Source: an uncultured Oscillibacter sp. | Lineage (GTDB): Bacteria; Bacillota; Clostridia; Oscillospirales; Oscillospiraceae | DNA length: 64,000 nucleotides | Assembly: GCA_910585385.1 (NCBI GenBank) | Contig: CAJUDV010000003.1 | Location: forward strand, 16,935 to 80,934 | Direction of reading: 5' to 3' | Part shown: positions 1-8,054 of the stretch, piece after piece | How the letters are laid out: the number at the start of each line of letters is the position of its first letter | Numbering within the stretch: the stretch's first letter is position 1 | Made by a program: the position numbers and the translations under genes | The notes under the pieces: model-generated | Database searches by the model: none | What the model saw: the letters and a program-made list of their open reading frames with translations, nothing else | What the model was told of the DNA's origin: nothing

Positions 1-30
1 CTCTTTCCCTACACGACGCTCTTCCGATCT
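1..30 (+). other. Illumina TruSeq adapter remnant
   Basis: The first 30 bases match the 3' part of the Illumina universal/read-1 sequencing adapter, ending in the diagnostic CTCTTCCGATCT at 19-30. Genomic sequence starts at about base 31. This is library-derived sequence left on the contig end, not biology. Confidence 0.97.
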
Positions 31-570
31 GCCTCCACCACCGGCTACCAGCAGACCCGCACCATGTCCGCCGCCGCCTCCGGCGGGCTGCTGGGCATGG
101 GAGCCGGCAACGGCTGGCTCCACCGCATCGCCGCGGCGGACACGGACCTGGTCTTTGGGATGCTCTGCGAGGAGTGGGGCCTTTTGATTGCCGTGCTGGC
201 GGTGGGAGCGATCGTCACCCTGGCCTTTTTCGCCGCCAGGGCCGTCCGGGTGGGGCGGTCCAGCTTCTATACGATTGCGGCCTGCGCCGCCGGCTCCCTG
301 CTGGTGTTCCAGACCTGCCTGAACGTATTCGGTTCCGTGGATCTGCTGCCCCTCACCGGCGTGACCTTTCCCTTTGTCTCCAACGGCGGGTCCGCCATGA
401 TGTCCGCCTGGGGACTTCTGGCTTTTTTAAAGGCCACGGATACCAGGGAAAACGCCAGCTTCGCCATCCGGCGGGGACCGTCCAGACGTCTGACGGAGGA
501 GGCCCGGCGGCGGGCGGAGCCCGCGGAGCCATTTGCGCGGGAAACGGAGGAGCCCTATGAAGAAGATTGA
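31..570 (+). CDS. FtsW/RodA/SpoVE-family (SEDS) protein, C-terminal fragment
   Basis: This is the C-terminal part of a SEDS peptidoglycan glycosyltransferase, a polytopic membrane enzyme that polymerises lipid II. The frame is open from the adapter junction, so the ATG at 64 is internal. Visible hallmarks are the GxxGxG-type segment near the start (GGLLGMGAG), the conserved segment after a glutamate-rich loop (FGMLCEEWG), and the last helix pair around LTGVTFPFVSNGGSAMMS, which matches the family signature PFxSYGGS. The tail after the last helix is charged and Arg/Glu rich. It overlaps the following transpeptidase gene by 14 bases, the usual SEDS-class B PBP pairing. Whether it is RodA-, FtsW- or SpoVE-like cannot be decided from the fragment. 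Confidence 0.88.
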   Translation, partial: ASTTGYQQTRTMSAAASGGLLGMGAGNGWLHRIAAADTDLVFGMLCEEWGLLIAVLAVGAIVTLAFFAARAVRVGRSSFYTIAACAAGSLLVFQTCLNVFGSVDLLPLTGVTFPFVSNGGSAMMSAWGLLAFLKATDTRENASFAIRRGPSRRLTEEARRRAEPAEPFARETEEPYEED

Positions 571-1924
571 ACAGCGGGCGCTGGTCTGCCGCATCCTGGC
601 ATTGCTGCTGGCGGCGGGGCTGGGCGTCTTTCTGGTACGGTATTTCCGGAGCGCCGGGGACTGGGCCTCATCTCCGTTCAACCGCCATCTCTATAACGCC
701 CAGGGCCAGCTGGCGGCGGGGACTGTGCTGGACCGGGACGGGGATGTGCTGTCCTCCGTCAAGGACGGAAAGCGCACCTATTACGACGGCGAGACGGTCC
801 GCAAGGCCACGCTCCACGCGGTGGGAGATCTGCAGGGCAGCATCGGTACCGGGGCCCTGAATGCCTTCGCCGACAAGCTGACGGGATACAGTCTCCTGAA
901 CGGGGCCTTTGGCGCCGGGCGGGGCGGAGAGCTGTACCTAACTCTGGACGCCCGTTACAACTACGAGGCCTACCAGGCCCTGAACGGCCATGCCGGGACG
1001 GTGGCGGTGTACAACTACAAAACAGGGGAGATCCTCTGCATGGTCTCTTCCCCCAGTTATGATCCGCTGAATATTCCAGAGGACATCGAGACCAGTGACC
1101 GCTGGAAGGGCGCGTATCTCAACCGCTTTCTCTCCTCCGCGTTCACGCCCGGCTCCGTCTACAAGACGGTGACCCTGACGGCGGCGCTGGAGATCATTCC
1201 GGACCTGGAGTCCCGAACCTGGAATTGTTCTGGCGGCGCTCAGGTGGGAGAGGAGACCATCGTCTGCTCCGGCGTCCATGGAGAACAGGACATCGGCGAC
1301 GCCTTCGCCAACAGCTGCAACGCCGCCTTTGCCCAGATCGCCGCGGAGCTGGGGACAGATACCCTGCGGAGGTATACGGAGAAGGCGGGACTAACCGGCA
1401 GTTACAGTGTCGACGGCCTGCCCACCGCCCGGGGCTCCTTTCAATGGGAGGGGATGACAGAGGGCCGCCTGGGCTGGGCCGGCGTGGGACAGGACCAGGA
1501 TCTGGTGAATCCCTGCGCCCTGATGGTCTACATGGGGGCCATCGCAAACGGCGGCCGGGCGGCGGAACCGTATCTGATTCTGCGGACGAAAAATGCCCTG
1601 GGAGTGCCGTCCCTGCCCCGTCTTTCAGGCAGGACCGGGACGCTGGTGAGTTCGGCTACGGCGGAAAAGCTGGCGGCCATGATGTCCGCCAATGTGGAGA
1701 GGACCTATGGCACGGGGCGGTTTCCCAATATGGACCTCTGCGCCAAATCCGGCACCGCCGAGGTGGGGGAGGGACAGGCGCCTCACGCCTGGTTCGCGGG
1801 CTTCCTGAGGAACGAGGACGCGCCCTACGCCTTTGTGGTGCTGGTGGAGAACGGCGGCGGCGGAAACAGCGTGGCCGGTACGGTGGCGGGCAGGGTGCTG
1901 GATGTGATGGTCAACGGGTACTAG
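557..1924 (+). CDS. Class B penicillin-binding protein (D,D-transpeptidase)
   Basis: A 455-residue peptidoglycan D,D-transpeptidase with one N-terminal membrane anchor (about residues 8-26). The active-site motifs are all present: SVYK with Ser200, SCN at 253-255 and KSGT at 397-400. The protein is short for PBP2 and resembles the compact PbpA type encoded beside rodA in actinobacteria and many clostridia. I chose the ATG at 557 because GGAGG lies just upstream; an in-frame ATG at 533 has no such site. It overlaps the preceding SEDS gene, so the two proteins are probably made together as a wall-synthesis pair. No cysteine-rich or PASTA domain is seen. Confidence 0.92.
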   Translation: MKKIEQRALVCRILALLLAAGLGVFLVRYFRSAGDWASSPFNRHLYNAQGQLAAGTVLDRDGDVLSSVKDGKRTYYDGETVRKATLHAVGDLQGSIGTGALNAFADKLTGYSLLNGAFGAGRGGELYLTLDARYNYEAYQALNGHAGTVAVYNYKTGEILCMVSSPSYDPLNIPEDIETSDRWKGAYLNRFLSSAFTPGSVYKTVTLTAALEIIPDLESRTWNCSGGAQVGEETIVCSGVHGEQDIGDAFANSCNAAFAQIAAELGTDTLRRYTEKAGLTGSYSVDGLPTARGSFQWEGMTEGRLGWAGVGQDQDLVNPCALMVYMGAIANGGRAAEPYLILRTKNALGVPSLPRLSGRTGTLVSSATAEKLAAMMSANVERTYGTGRFPNMDLCAKSGTAEVGEGQAPHAWFAGFLRNEDAPYAFVVLVENGGGGNSVAGTVAGRVLDVMVNGY

Positions 1925-1993
1925 AGTCTGTTTGAAAAATGTCAAAACGGCCAAAGCCGCGTACGTCCATAATTTTATGGGATATATTTTGCG

Positions 1994-2022
1994 TTGGAAT
2001 GAGCGTATTTTGGTTTTAAATA
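1994..2022 (+). promoter_or_regulatory. Possible promoter of the 99-aa membrane protein gene
   Basis: TTGGAA (1994-1999) and TAAATA (2017-2022) are separated by 17 bases, 29 bases before the start codon. Both boxes deviate from consensus. The preceding gap 1925-1993 holds only a short palindrome, CCATAATTTTATGG, of unknown role. Confidence 0.35.
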
Positions 2023-2050
2023 AGTATGAGATGATAGGAGAACCATTCTG

Positions 2051-2350
2051 ATGAGAGAGAAAAAAGGCTTCCTTTTGCAGACGGTGCAGCAGATGAACGC
2101 CGGGGCCATCGTCTCTGGCCTGGGATTTTTGCTGTATCTGGCGTTGTCCGCCCTGGGGCAGGAGACGGCGGCGGATATTGCGGCCGTGGCCCTCGGCATG
2201 GTTTCGGTCTACGTCTTTGTCTCCGTGGCCTTGGGGCGGTCACGGGACAAGGAGGCGGTGAGTTACAGCCTTCTCTGGGGCACCGGCGCGCTGGCTCTGC
2301 TGCTGGGAGGCTGCGGCGTGCTGACCGTCAGGCTTTGGCTGGGCGTTTAG
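2051..2350 (+). CDS. Small membrane protein of unknown function
   Basis: A 99-residue protein that I do not recognise. It has three likely membrane segments (about residues 18-35, 41-60 and 74-94) and a lysine-rich N-terminus, suggesting a positive-inside cytoplasmic start. A Shine-Dalgarno sequence (AGGAG, 2036-2040) precedes the ATG at a slightly long distance. It stands alone between the PBP gene and an inverted repeat, and its stop codon directly abuts that repeat. Confidence 0.6.
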   Translation: MREKKGFLLQTVQQMNAGAIVSGLGFLLYLALSALGQETAADIAAVALGMVSVYVFVSVALGRSRDKEAVSYSLLWGTGALALLLGGCGVLTVRLWLGV

Positions 2351-2353
2351 GGT

Positions 2354-2430
2354 CTGTTCATATAAGGTAAATGTGCGGATTTCCGAGGAAATTTTTTCCG
2401 GAAAGTGCGCGCTTCGACTTATGTGAACAG
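2354..2430. repeat. 77-bp inverted-repeat element (MITE-like)
   Basis: The ends are 13-base near-perfect inverted repeats, CTGTTCATATAAG (2354-2366) and CTTATGTGAACAG (2418-2430), with one mismatch. The interior is itself partly self-complementary around TTTCCG/CGGAAA, so the whole unit can fold into a long imperfect hairpin. It sits just after the stop codon of the small membrane protein. It could be a miniature transposable element, an extragenic palindromic repeat or a weak terminator. No flanking target duplication is obvious. Confidence 0.55.
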
Positions 2431-2452
2431 GCGATAGAGAGAGGAAAATCAA

Positions 2453-2487
2453 ACACACCGGACGTTACGCGGCGTCCGGTGTGTTTT
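2453..2487. terminator. Bidirectional terminator, right arm inside the MATE gene end
   Basis: A perfect 12-bp stem, ACACACCGGACG (2453-2464) with CGTCCGGTGTGT (2473-2484), is followed by T residues on the plus strand and a T-rich stretch on the minus strand. The stop codon and last codons of the MATE gene form its loop and right arm. Confidence 0.75.
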
Positions 2488-3859
2488 CTGTCTCGCCCAT
2501 GCGGCGTTTCAGACGCCGCATTCCCAGGCAGTAGCAGGTCAGCTGAGCCAAAAAGGTGACGGTCCAGGAGATCGGATAGGAGATGTAGATCGTTTGGACG
2601 GTGTGGAACGCCGGGATCTGGAAGAGGACGGAGACCCAGAGAATCCGCAGGCCGCAGGCTCCGATCAGAGTGATCACCATAGGCGTCAGGGCGTAGCCGA
2701 TGCCCCGGACAGAGCCTACGATGACATCCATCAGTCCGCAGAGGGCATAGAGGGTGCAGATTATCCGGATACGGTCCATCCCGGCGGCGATGACGGCGGG
2801 ACTGTCGGAATAAATGCCCAGCAGCTGAGGTCCCAGCAGTACGGCAAATCCACCCAGCAGGCCGCCCACCGCTACAGCGCAGCCCAGGGCACGCACCATG
2901 ATGGGCCGGATGCGGTCAATCCGCCCGGCGCCCAGATTTTGGCTGGTGAAAGAGATGTTGGCCTGGTAAAAGGCGTTGACAGAGGCGTAGATAAAGGTTT
3001 CGATGTTGTTGGCGGCGGCGTTTCCGGCCATGACGATCTCTCCGAAGGAGTTGACGGAGGATTGAATCACCACATTGGACAGGGAGAACAGGATGCCCTG
3101 GATGCCGGCGGGGATGCCGACCTTCATGATCTGCCGAAGCCGGAGGGGGTAGATTCGCAGCTGCCGTGGGTCCAGACGGACGGCTCCGCCCGCCTTCGTC
3201 AGGCAGCGGAGCACCAGCAGGGCCGAGACACACTGGGAGGCCACAGTGGCGATGGCCACGCCGGCCACATCCAGACGGCAGACAATGACAAAAAACAGGT
3301 TCAGCGCCACGTTGACGAGGCCGGCAAAAGAGAGGTAGTACAGAGGACGGCGGGTGTCGCCCACGGCCCGAAGCAGCGCCGCGCCGAAGTTGTAGAACAT
3401 CATGGCGGGCATCCCAAGGAAGTAGATGCGCAGGTACAGCGTAGCCAGGTCCAGCACCTCCGGCGGAGACTGCATCCAGACTAGAATGGTGTGGGCGCCC
3501 AGAACGCCTGCCGCTGCCAGAAAGAGTCCGCCCAGCAGGCTCAGCAGAATGGCGGTGTGGACGGTCTGGCGCAGGCTCTCCTCCTCCCGGGCCCCGTAGA
3601 AACGGGCGGCCAGGATGTTGGCGCCCACGGACAGGCCGATGAATAGGTTCGTCAAAAGCCCGATAATCGAGGCGTTGGACCCCACCGCCGCCAGGGAGTT
3701 GTCCCCGGCCCAGCGGCCCACCACGATGATGTCCGCCGCGTTGAAGAGGAGCTGCAGAATGCTGGAGAACATCAGCGGCAGAGCGAATTGCAGCAGCTTT
3801 GGCAGAATCGCACCGCTGCACATGTCGATTTCATAGGTCTTTTTCTGGCCCCGCGCCAT
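2465..3859 (-). CDS. MATE family efflux transporter
   Basis: A 464-residue polytopic membrane protein of the MATE (multi antimicrobial extrusion) family, which exports drugs or metabolites using Na+ or H+ gradients. About twelve hydrophobic helices are visible, with typical N-terminal helix 1 sequence (LPKLLQFALPLMFSSILQ) followed by the family motif NAADIIVVGRW. The length fits NorM/DinF-type members. I placed the start at 3859, where GGGAGG precedes the ATG, rather than at 3901. Its substrate cannot be inferred. It appears monocistronic, with a terminator at its 3' end. Confidence 0.92.
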   Translation of the reverse strand: MARGQKKTYEIDMCSGAILPKLLQFALPLMFSSILQLLFNAADIIVVGRWAGDNSLAAVGSNASIIGLLTNLFIGLSVGANILAARFYGAREEESLRQTVHTAILLSLLGGLFLAAAGVLGAHTILVWMQSPPEVLDLATLYLRIYFLGMPAMMFYNFGAALLRAVGDTRRPLYYLSFAGLVNVALNLFFVIVCRLDVAGVAIATVASQCVSALLVLRCLTKAGGAVRLDPRQLRIYPLRLRQIMKVGIPAGIQGILFSLSNVVIQSSVNSFGEIVMAGNAAANNIETFIYASVNAFYQANISFTSQNLGAGRIDRIRPIMVRALGCAVAVGGLLGGFAVLLGPQLLGIYSDSPAVIAAGMDRIRIICTLYALCGLMDVIVGSVRGIGYALTPMVITLIGACGLRILWVSVLFQIPAFHTVQTIYISYPISWTVTFLAQLTCYCLGMRRLKRRMGETENTPDAA

Positions 3860-4010
3860 AAAAACAGCCTCCCACTTTGCCGAAGATTCAGCCGGTCTCA
3901 ACCGGCAGTTCCACTATTTTAACACGGCCTTAGCGGAAAAGCCACAGGGGCCGCCGGAAATCTCCGCCGAATTCCACGAAAAAAATGTGCGGTATTTGGG
4001 CAATGAGACG

Positions 4011-4042
4011 AAAAGCGGGGAGGATCGTTGGATCCTCCCCGC
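4011..4042 (-). terminator. Terminator of the metNIQ operon
   Basis: A perfect 12-bp stem, GCGGGGAGGATC (4015-4026) with GATCCTCCCCGC (4031-4042) and a GTTG loop, is followed on the minus strand by four T residues. It lies just past the metQ stop codon. Confidence 0.85.
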
Positions 4043-4054
4043 CTGTGTGTTTTC

Positions 4055-4870
4055 TCAGAACAGCGGCACCACGGCGCCGTCGTAGGTCTCCTCAATAAAG
4101 GTCTTCACCGCATCGCTCTGCAGGGCCTTTACCAGGGCCTGGATGCCCTCGCTGTTTTCGTTGCCCTCCTTTACGGCCAGCACGTTCACATAGGCCTCAG
4201 CGGCCTCGCCGGTAGCGGCTTCCACCGCCACGGCGTCAGAGACCTTCAACCCAGCGTCAATGGCGTAGTTGCCGTTGATGACCGCCATATCCACGTCCTG
4301 GAGCCGGGAGGGGAGCTGGTCGGCGTTCAGCTCGATGATCTCAAAGTCACGGGGATTGCCGTCGTCGGCGATGTCGCTCTTGGTGGCGGAGAGCCCCACG
4401 CCTTCCTTGAGCTTAATCAGCCCCTCCTGCTCCAGCAGCAGCAGCGCCCGGGCCTCGTTGGTGCCGTCGTTGGGAACCGCGATCTGCGCGCCGTCCGCCA
4501 GGTCGGCCAGAGAGGCCGTCTTGCCGGCGTACAGGCCGAAAGGCTCGTAGTGGATGTCGGCGGCGTTGACCATGTGGGTGCCGTGCTCCACATTGAACTC
4601 GTTCATGTAGGTGATGTGCTGGAAATAGTTGGCGTCCAGGGAGCCATCCTCCAGAGAGGTGTTGGGGGTCACATAGTCGTCATATTCCACGATGTCCAGG
4701 GTGTAGCCCTCCTCGGCCAGGATCTCCTTGGCCACCTCCAGAACGGCCGCGTGGGGGGCGGGGGTGGCGCCGACCTTAATGGTGGTGCCGTCGGACTTCT
4801 TGCCGCCGCAGGCGGTGAGGCCCAGGACCAGCAGAGCGGCCAGGGCAAGAGCTGCAATTCTTCTTTTCAT
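4055..4870 (-). CDS. metQ: Methionine ABC transporter substrate-binding lipoprotein
   Basis: A 271-residue MetQ/NlpA-family lipoprotein that binds methionine outside the cell and delivers it to MetNI. A signal peptide ends in the lipobox LTAC with Cys21. The family core is clear: VGATPAPHAAVLE after the linker, then DIVEYDDYVTPN, and the NANYFQH-like segment LDANYFQH. It is the last gene of metN-metI-metQ, two bases after metI, and is followed by a strong terminator. The whole operon lies behind a Met-type T-box. Ligand specificity for methionine is supported by that leader and by the NIL domain of MetN. Confidence 0.95.
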   Translation of the reverse strand: MKRRIAALALAALLVLGLTACGGKKSDGTTIKVGATPAPHAAVLEVAKEILAEEGYTLDIVEYDDYVTPNTSLEDGSLDANYFQHITYMNEFNVEHGTHMVNAADIHYEPFGLYAGKTASLADLADGAQIAVPNDGTNEARALLLLEQEGLIKLKEGVGLSATKSDIADDGNPRDFEIIELNADQLPSRLQDVDMAVINGNYAIDAGLKVSDAVAVEAATGEAAEAYVNVLAVKEGNENSEGIQALVKALQSDAVKTFIEETYDGAVVPLF

Positions 4871-4871
4871 G

Positions 4872-5621
4872 TTACGTTCTCCTTTTTGTTTCGGTTGGAT
4901 TGATACGCCGGTCGGACTTCACCGACCAGGCGGTACCGATGGATTGGATGATCTGGACCAGGATCACCAGGATGATCACCGCCACATACATGACGATGAC
5001 CTGATTGCGTCCGTGCCCCCGCATCAGGGCCACCGCGCCCAAACCGCCGCCGCCGATGGCCCCAGCCATGGCGCCATAGCCCAGAATCGTGATGGCGGCG
5101 TTGGTGGCGCCGTTGATGAGGGAGGGGCGGCACTCCGGCAGCATGACCTTTGTCACGATCTGCCAGGGGGAGCAGCCCATGGACTGGGCGGCCTCGACGA
5201 CGCCCCGGTCCATCTCCCGCAGGGAGATCTCCACCAGCCGCGCAACATACGGGGCCGCCGCCACGGTCAGGGGAACGACGGTTGCCGCCGTGCCCACACT
5301 GGTGCCCAAAATCAGCCGGGAGAGGGGCACCACCATGACCATCAGGATCAGGAACGGCACGGACCGCAGGAGGTTGACAATGGTATTTAAAATACGCATC
5401 AGGACCTTTGGCATCGGCCTCACGCCGCCGGTCTCGCCGATCACCAGGATGATGCCCAGAGGCAGGCCGATGACATAGGCGAACAGCGTGGCCAGGGCGG
5501 GGGCGTAGACCGTCTCCCAGACGGAAAAAGCCAATTCGCCGAAATCGGACAGGTATGCGATCTGCTCCGGCACCTTTGCGATGCCCCAGCTCTCAAACAC
5601 TTGAATCAAGGCTTCACTCAT
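4872..5621 (-). CDS. metI: Methionine ABC transporter permease
   Basis: A 249-residue membrane permease of the methionine importer. Five to six hydrophobic helices are seen, and the EAA-type loop that contacts the ATPase lies around AAQSMGCSPWQIVTKVMLPE. The family's conserved segment AGAIGGGGLGAVAL is present near the C-terminus. Its start overlaps the end of metN by eight bases, so translation is probably coupled. Expression should follow the T-box upstream of metN. Confidence 0.95.
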   Translation of the reverse strand: MSEALIQVFESWGIAKVPEQIAYLSDFGELAFSVWETVYAPALATLFAYVIGLPLGIILVIGETGGVRPMPKVLMRILNTIVNLLRSVPFLILMVMVVPLSRLILGTSVGTAATVVPLTVAAAPYVARLVEISLREMDRGVVEAAQSMGCSPWQIVTKVMLPECRPSLINGATNAAITILGYGAMAGAIGGGGLGAVALMRGHGRNQVIVMYVAVIILVILVQIIQSIGTAWSVKSDRRINPTETKRRT

Positions 5622-6633
5622 GGTAGTCCGGCACCTCCTCTACGGTGATGTTTTTCTGCGCGCGGATGTAGCTCAGGGCCTTTGCGGACTCGTTGGGGTC
5701 CTCCGGCAGGCCCAGCAGCATGGTGCCGATGGCCTTGCCGCCCACATTGCGGGTGTCAGCCCCCAGAATGTTCACCTTGACGCCGCAGTCAATGGCCAGG
5801 GAGGCGATCAGCGGGTCATAGGCGGTGCCGCCGTTAAAGGAGATCCGGATGACATGGGTGCTGGCGGGGTACTGGGCCGGGGTCACGCCGCCGGGGTACA
5901 CCAGCCGCCGGGCCGCGTCGGTGGAGGGGTTGGAGAAGATCTCCTGCACATCGCCCTGCTCCGCCACCACGCCGCCGTCCAGAATGGCCACCCGGGTGCA
6001 GATGTCCTCAATGACGCTCATCTGGTGGGTGATGACCACCACCGTGACGCCCAGCTTCTGGTTCAGGTCCTTCAAAAGATCCAGAATGGAGGCAGTGGTG
6101 GTGGGGTCCAGGGCGGAGGTGGCCTCGTCGCAGAGGAGCACCTTGGGGTCTGTGGCCAGGGCCCGGGCGATGGCCACCCGTTGCTTCTGACCGCCGGAGA
6201 GCTGGGCGGGGTAGGCGTCCGCCTTGTCCCGGAGGCCCACGATCTCCAGCAGCTCCGCGGCCCGCCGTCTGGCCTGGGCGGCGGGTACGCCGCTGATTTC
6301 CATGGGGAAGCACACGTTTTTCAGGCATGTGCGCTGCATCAGCAGGTTGAAGCTCTGGAAGATCATGGTAATCTTTCGCCGGGCCAGCCGCAGGGCCTTT
6401 TCCGAGAGCTCCGTCATGTTCTGGCCGTCCACCACCACCGTGCCTGAGGTGGGACGCTCCAGCAGGTTCATGCACCGCACCAGGGTGGACTTGCCTGCGC
6501 CGGAGAGGCCGATGATGCCGAAAATCTCCCCCTGGAGGATGTCCAGATTGATGTCCTCCAGGGCGTGGACGGCCTCTGTCCCGTCGCCGAAGGTCTTGCT
6601 CAGATGCTGGATTTGAATGATCGATTCGCTCAC
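5614..6633 (-). CDS. metN: Methionine ABC transporter ATP-binding protein with NIL domain
   Basis: A 339-residue ATPase energising methionine uptake. Walker A is GLSGAGKST at residues 42-50, the ABC signature is LSGGQKQR and Walker B is VLLCDEATSALDP. Residues from about 262 to the end form the NIL regulatory domain found in MetN, which binds methionine and inhibits transport when the cell is replete. The start codon is GTG, preceded by AAAGGAG. It is the first gene of the operon and lies directly downstream of the T-box terminator. Confidence 0.96.
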   Translation of the reverse strand: MSESIIQIQHLSKTFGDGTEAVHALEDINLDILQGEIFGIIGLSGAGKSTLVRCMNLLERPTSGTVVVDGQNMTELSEKALRLARRKITMIFQSFNLLMQRTCLKNVCFPMEISGVPAAQARRRAAELLEIVGLRDKADAYPAQLSGGQKQRVAIARALATDPKVLLCDEATSALDPTTTASILDLLKDLNQKLGVTVVVITHQMSVIEDICTRVAILDGGVVAEQGDVQEIFSNPSTDAARRLVYPGGVTPAQYPASTHVIRISFNGGTAYDPLIASLAIDCGVKVNILGADTRNVGGKAIGTMLLGLPEDPNESAKALSYIRAQKNITVEEVPDYHE

Positions 6634-6675
6634 AGTATCGAAACTCCTTTACGGTTCATTTGCCATGAGAACAAT

Positions 6676-6940
6676 AAAAAAATCCTTGAAGCGGCTGCTT
6701 CAAGGACGGACGTTTACACGCCGTGGTACCACCTTGGTTCACACGTCCCCTCACGGAGACGGCCTTTGGAAGTGCGGAATACACTTCTGCGCTGTGACGG
6801 GCGGCTCCCGTCGTGACCTATGAAACCCAGTCGGCCACGCAACTCCAAGACCATGTTCGGCAGGCCCTTCCGCACCCCTTTCCACCAACCGGGGCTCTCT
6901 GTGCCGTATCTGCCCGCTTACTCTTCTCTTCATCGTCTTT
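6676..6940 (-). promoter_or_regulatory. T-box riboswitch, methionine-type, controlling metNIQ
   Basis: Read on the minus strand, the leader has the T-box antiterminator core GGTGGTACCACGG (6721-6733). It is followed by a terminator with a 10-bp stem (6683-6692 with 6697-6706) and seven T residues (6676-6682). Stem I contains the AGAGAG distal-loop motif near 6897-6904. The codon ATG (complement of 6852-6854) sits in the specifier position directly before GTCTTGGAG, pointing to tRNA-Met. Uncharged tRNA-Met is expected to stabilise the antiterminator and turn on methionine import. The class is certain; the specifier assignment is by eye. Confidence 0.93.
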
Positions 6941-6945
6941 ACGGT

Positions 6946-6974
6946 ATAAAATTATTTATCCACAGTTTACACAA
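6946..6974 (-). promoter_or_regulatory. Promoter of the metNIQ T-box transcript
   Basis: On the minus strand, TTGTGT (6969-6974) and TTTTAT (6946-6951) are 17 bases apart, placing the transcript start just before the T-box stem I. Confidence 0.7.
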
Positions 6975-7109
6975 GAAACGGACGGCTGTCAATGGTGGAA
7001 ACTGCTACAATAACCGGATTTTCCATAGAAAACTTCATCGGATTTTGACAAATAAATGAAATCTCTCCGCTTTCAGGGAAAAATTTTTATCTCAGGGGCC
7101 GGTATTGGA

Positions 7110-7138
7110 TTGAAAAGGGAGGGCAAAACTGCTATCAT
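7110..7138 (+). promoter_or_regulatory. Promoter of the DUF368 gene
   Basis: TTGAAA (7110-7115) and TATCAT (7133-7138) have a 17-base spacer. The expected start near 7145 lies upstream of the GTG start at 7176 and inside the longer open frame from 7056, which supports the GTG. Confidence 0.7.
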
Positions 7139-7175
7139 CTATGTGGGAATACAGAAGAGGAGAGGAGGCGCGGGG

Positions 7176-8015
7176 GTGAGCGAGAGAGGTAGCCGGACAA
7201 TCCATTGGCTGCGAAATCTGCTCTGCGGCATCCTGATCGGCGCCGGGGCGATTCTGCCCGGTGTGTCCGGCGGCGTGCTGGCGGTGGTGTTTGACATCTA
7301 CCGTCCCTTTATGGAGATTCTCACCCATCCGAAGCAGGCGCTTCCGAAGTACTGGAGGTGGCTTCCGCCCTTGGGCTTGGGCTGGTGCGTGGGATTTATG
7401 GGTTTTGCCAAAGGGATTGCGGTGGCCATTGACTTCTCCAGCACCGTGACTACCTGGCTCTTTATTGGACTGATTGTGGGCACGGTGCCGGATCTGTTCC
7501 GGGAGGCGGGAAAGGCGGGGCGCTCCGCCGCCTCCTGGGTGAGCTTACTCCTGTGTGCCGGCGGTGTGTTCGCCGGACTGTTCTACGTCAGCCGTGTCGC
7601 GCACTTTTCTGCGGAGCCCAGCTTTTGGTGGTATAATTTCTGCGGCGTGCTGTGGGGCATGGGCATTGTGATTCCCGGCATGACCTCCTCCTCGGTGATG
7701 ATGGCGCTGGACCTGTACCAGCCCGTGCTGGAGGGGCTGGCGAATCTGGATTTTCTGGTGTTGTCCGCCTCGCTGCCGGGACTGCTGCTGACGGTGTTTC
7801 TGCTGGCGCGGCTGGTGACCTGGTGCTTCCGCCGCTGGTACTCCGTGGCCTTTCACGGGATCTTTGGCATTGTGCTGGCCTCTACGCTGGTGATCATCCC
7901 AACCTCCTACCGGGGGGCGGAAGAGGCCGCCTTGTCGGCGCTGTGCTGCGGGGGGGGATTCTTTCTGGCGTTTTTCCTGGCCCGGCTGGATCAGAAAATC
8001 AAGATGGACGGATAA
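7176..8015 (+). CDS. DUF368 family polytopic membrane protein
   Basis: A 279-residue membrane protein of the DUF368 family. Its start region IHWLRNLLCGILIGAGAILPGVSGG carries the hallmark PGVSGG, and a second copy of this theme occurs as IVIPGMTSSSVMMALDLY in the middle. About eight hydrophobic helices are present. Members of this superfamily have been linked to undecaprenyl-phosphate translocation, but the role here is inference. I chose the GTG at 7176 because AGGAGAGGAGG lies just upstream and a promoter falls within the longer frame that begins at 7056. It is monocistronic with its own terminator. Confidence 0.88.
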   Translation: MSERGSRTIHWLRNLLCGILIGAGAILPGVSGGVLAVVFDIYRPFMEILTHPKQALPKYWRWLPPLGLGWCVGFMGFAKGIAVAIDFSSTVTTWLFIGLIVGTVPDLFREAGKAGRSAASWVSLLLCAGGVFAGLFYVSRVAHFSAEPSFWWYNFCGVLWGMGIVIPGMTSSSVMMALDLYQPVLEGLANLDFLVLSASLPGLLLTVFLLARLVTWCFRRWYSVAFHGIFGIVLASTLVIIPTSYRGAEEAALSALCCGGGFFLAFFLARLDQKIKMDG

Positions 8016-8020
8016 TTTCG

Positions 8021-8051
8021 CAGGGCGGCCATTTGGCCGCCCTGTGTTTTT
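8021..8051 (+). terminator. Terminator after the DUF368 gene
   Basis: A 10-bp perfect stem (8021-8030 with 8035-8044) with an ATTT loop is followed by TGTTTTTG. It also reaches the 3' end of the convergent PLP-enzyme gene. Confidence 0.8.
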
Positions 8052-8054
8052 GTT

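Noticed and set aside
1967..1980. Palindrome CCATAATTTTATGG as a terminator or operator
   Set aside because: Short, AT-rich and without a T tract; no regulator is nearby to support an operator.
7056..7175. N-terminal extension of the DUF368 protein
   Set aside because: A promoter (7110-7138) lies inside it, and a GTG with a strong ribosome-binding site at 7176 starts exactly at the conserved region.
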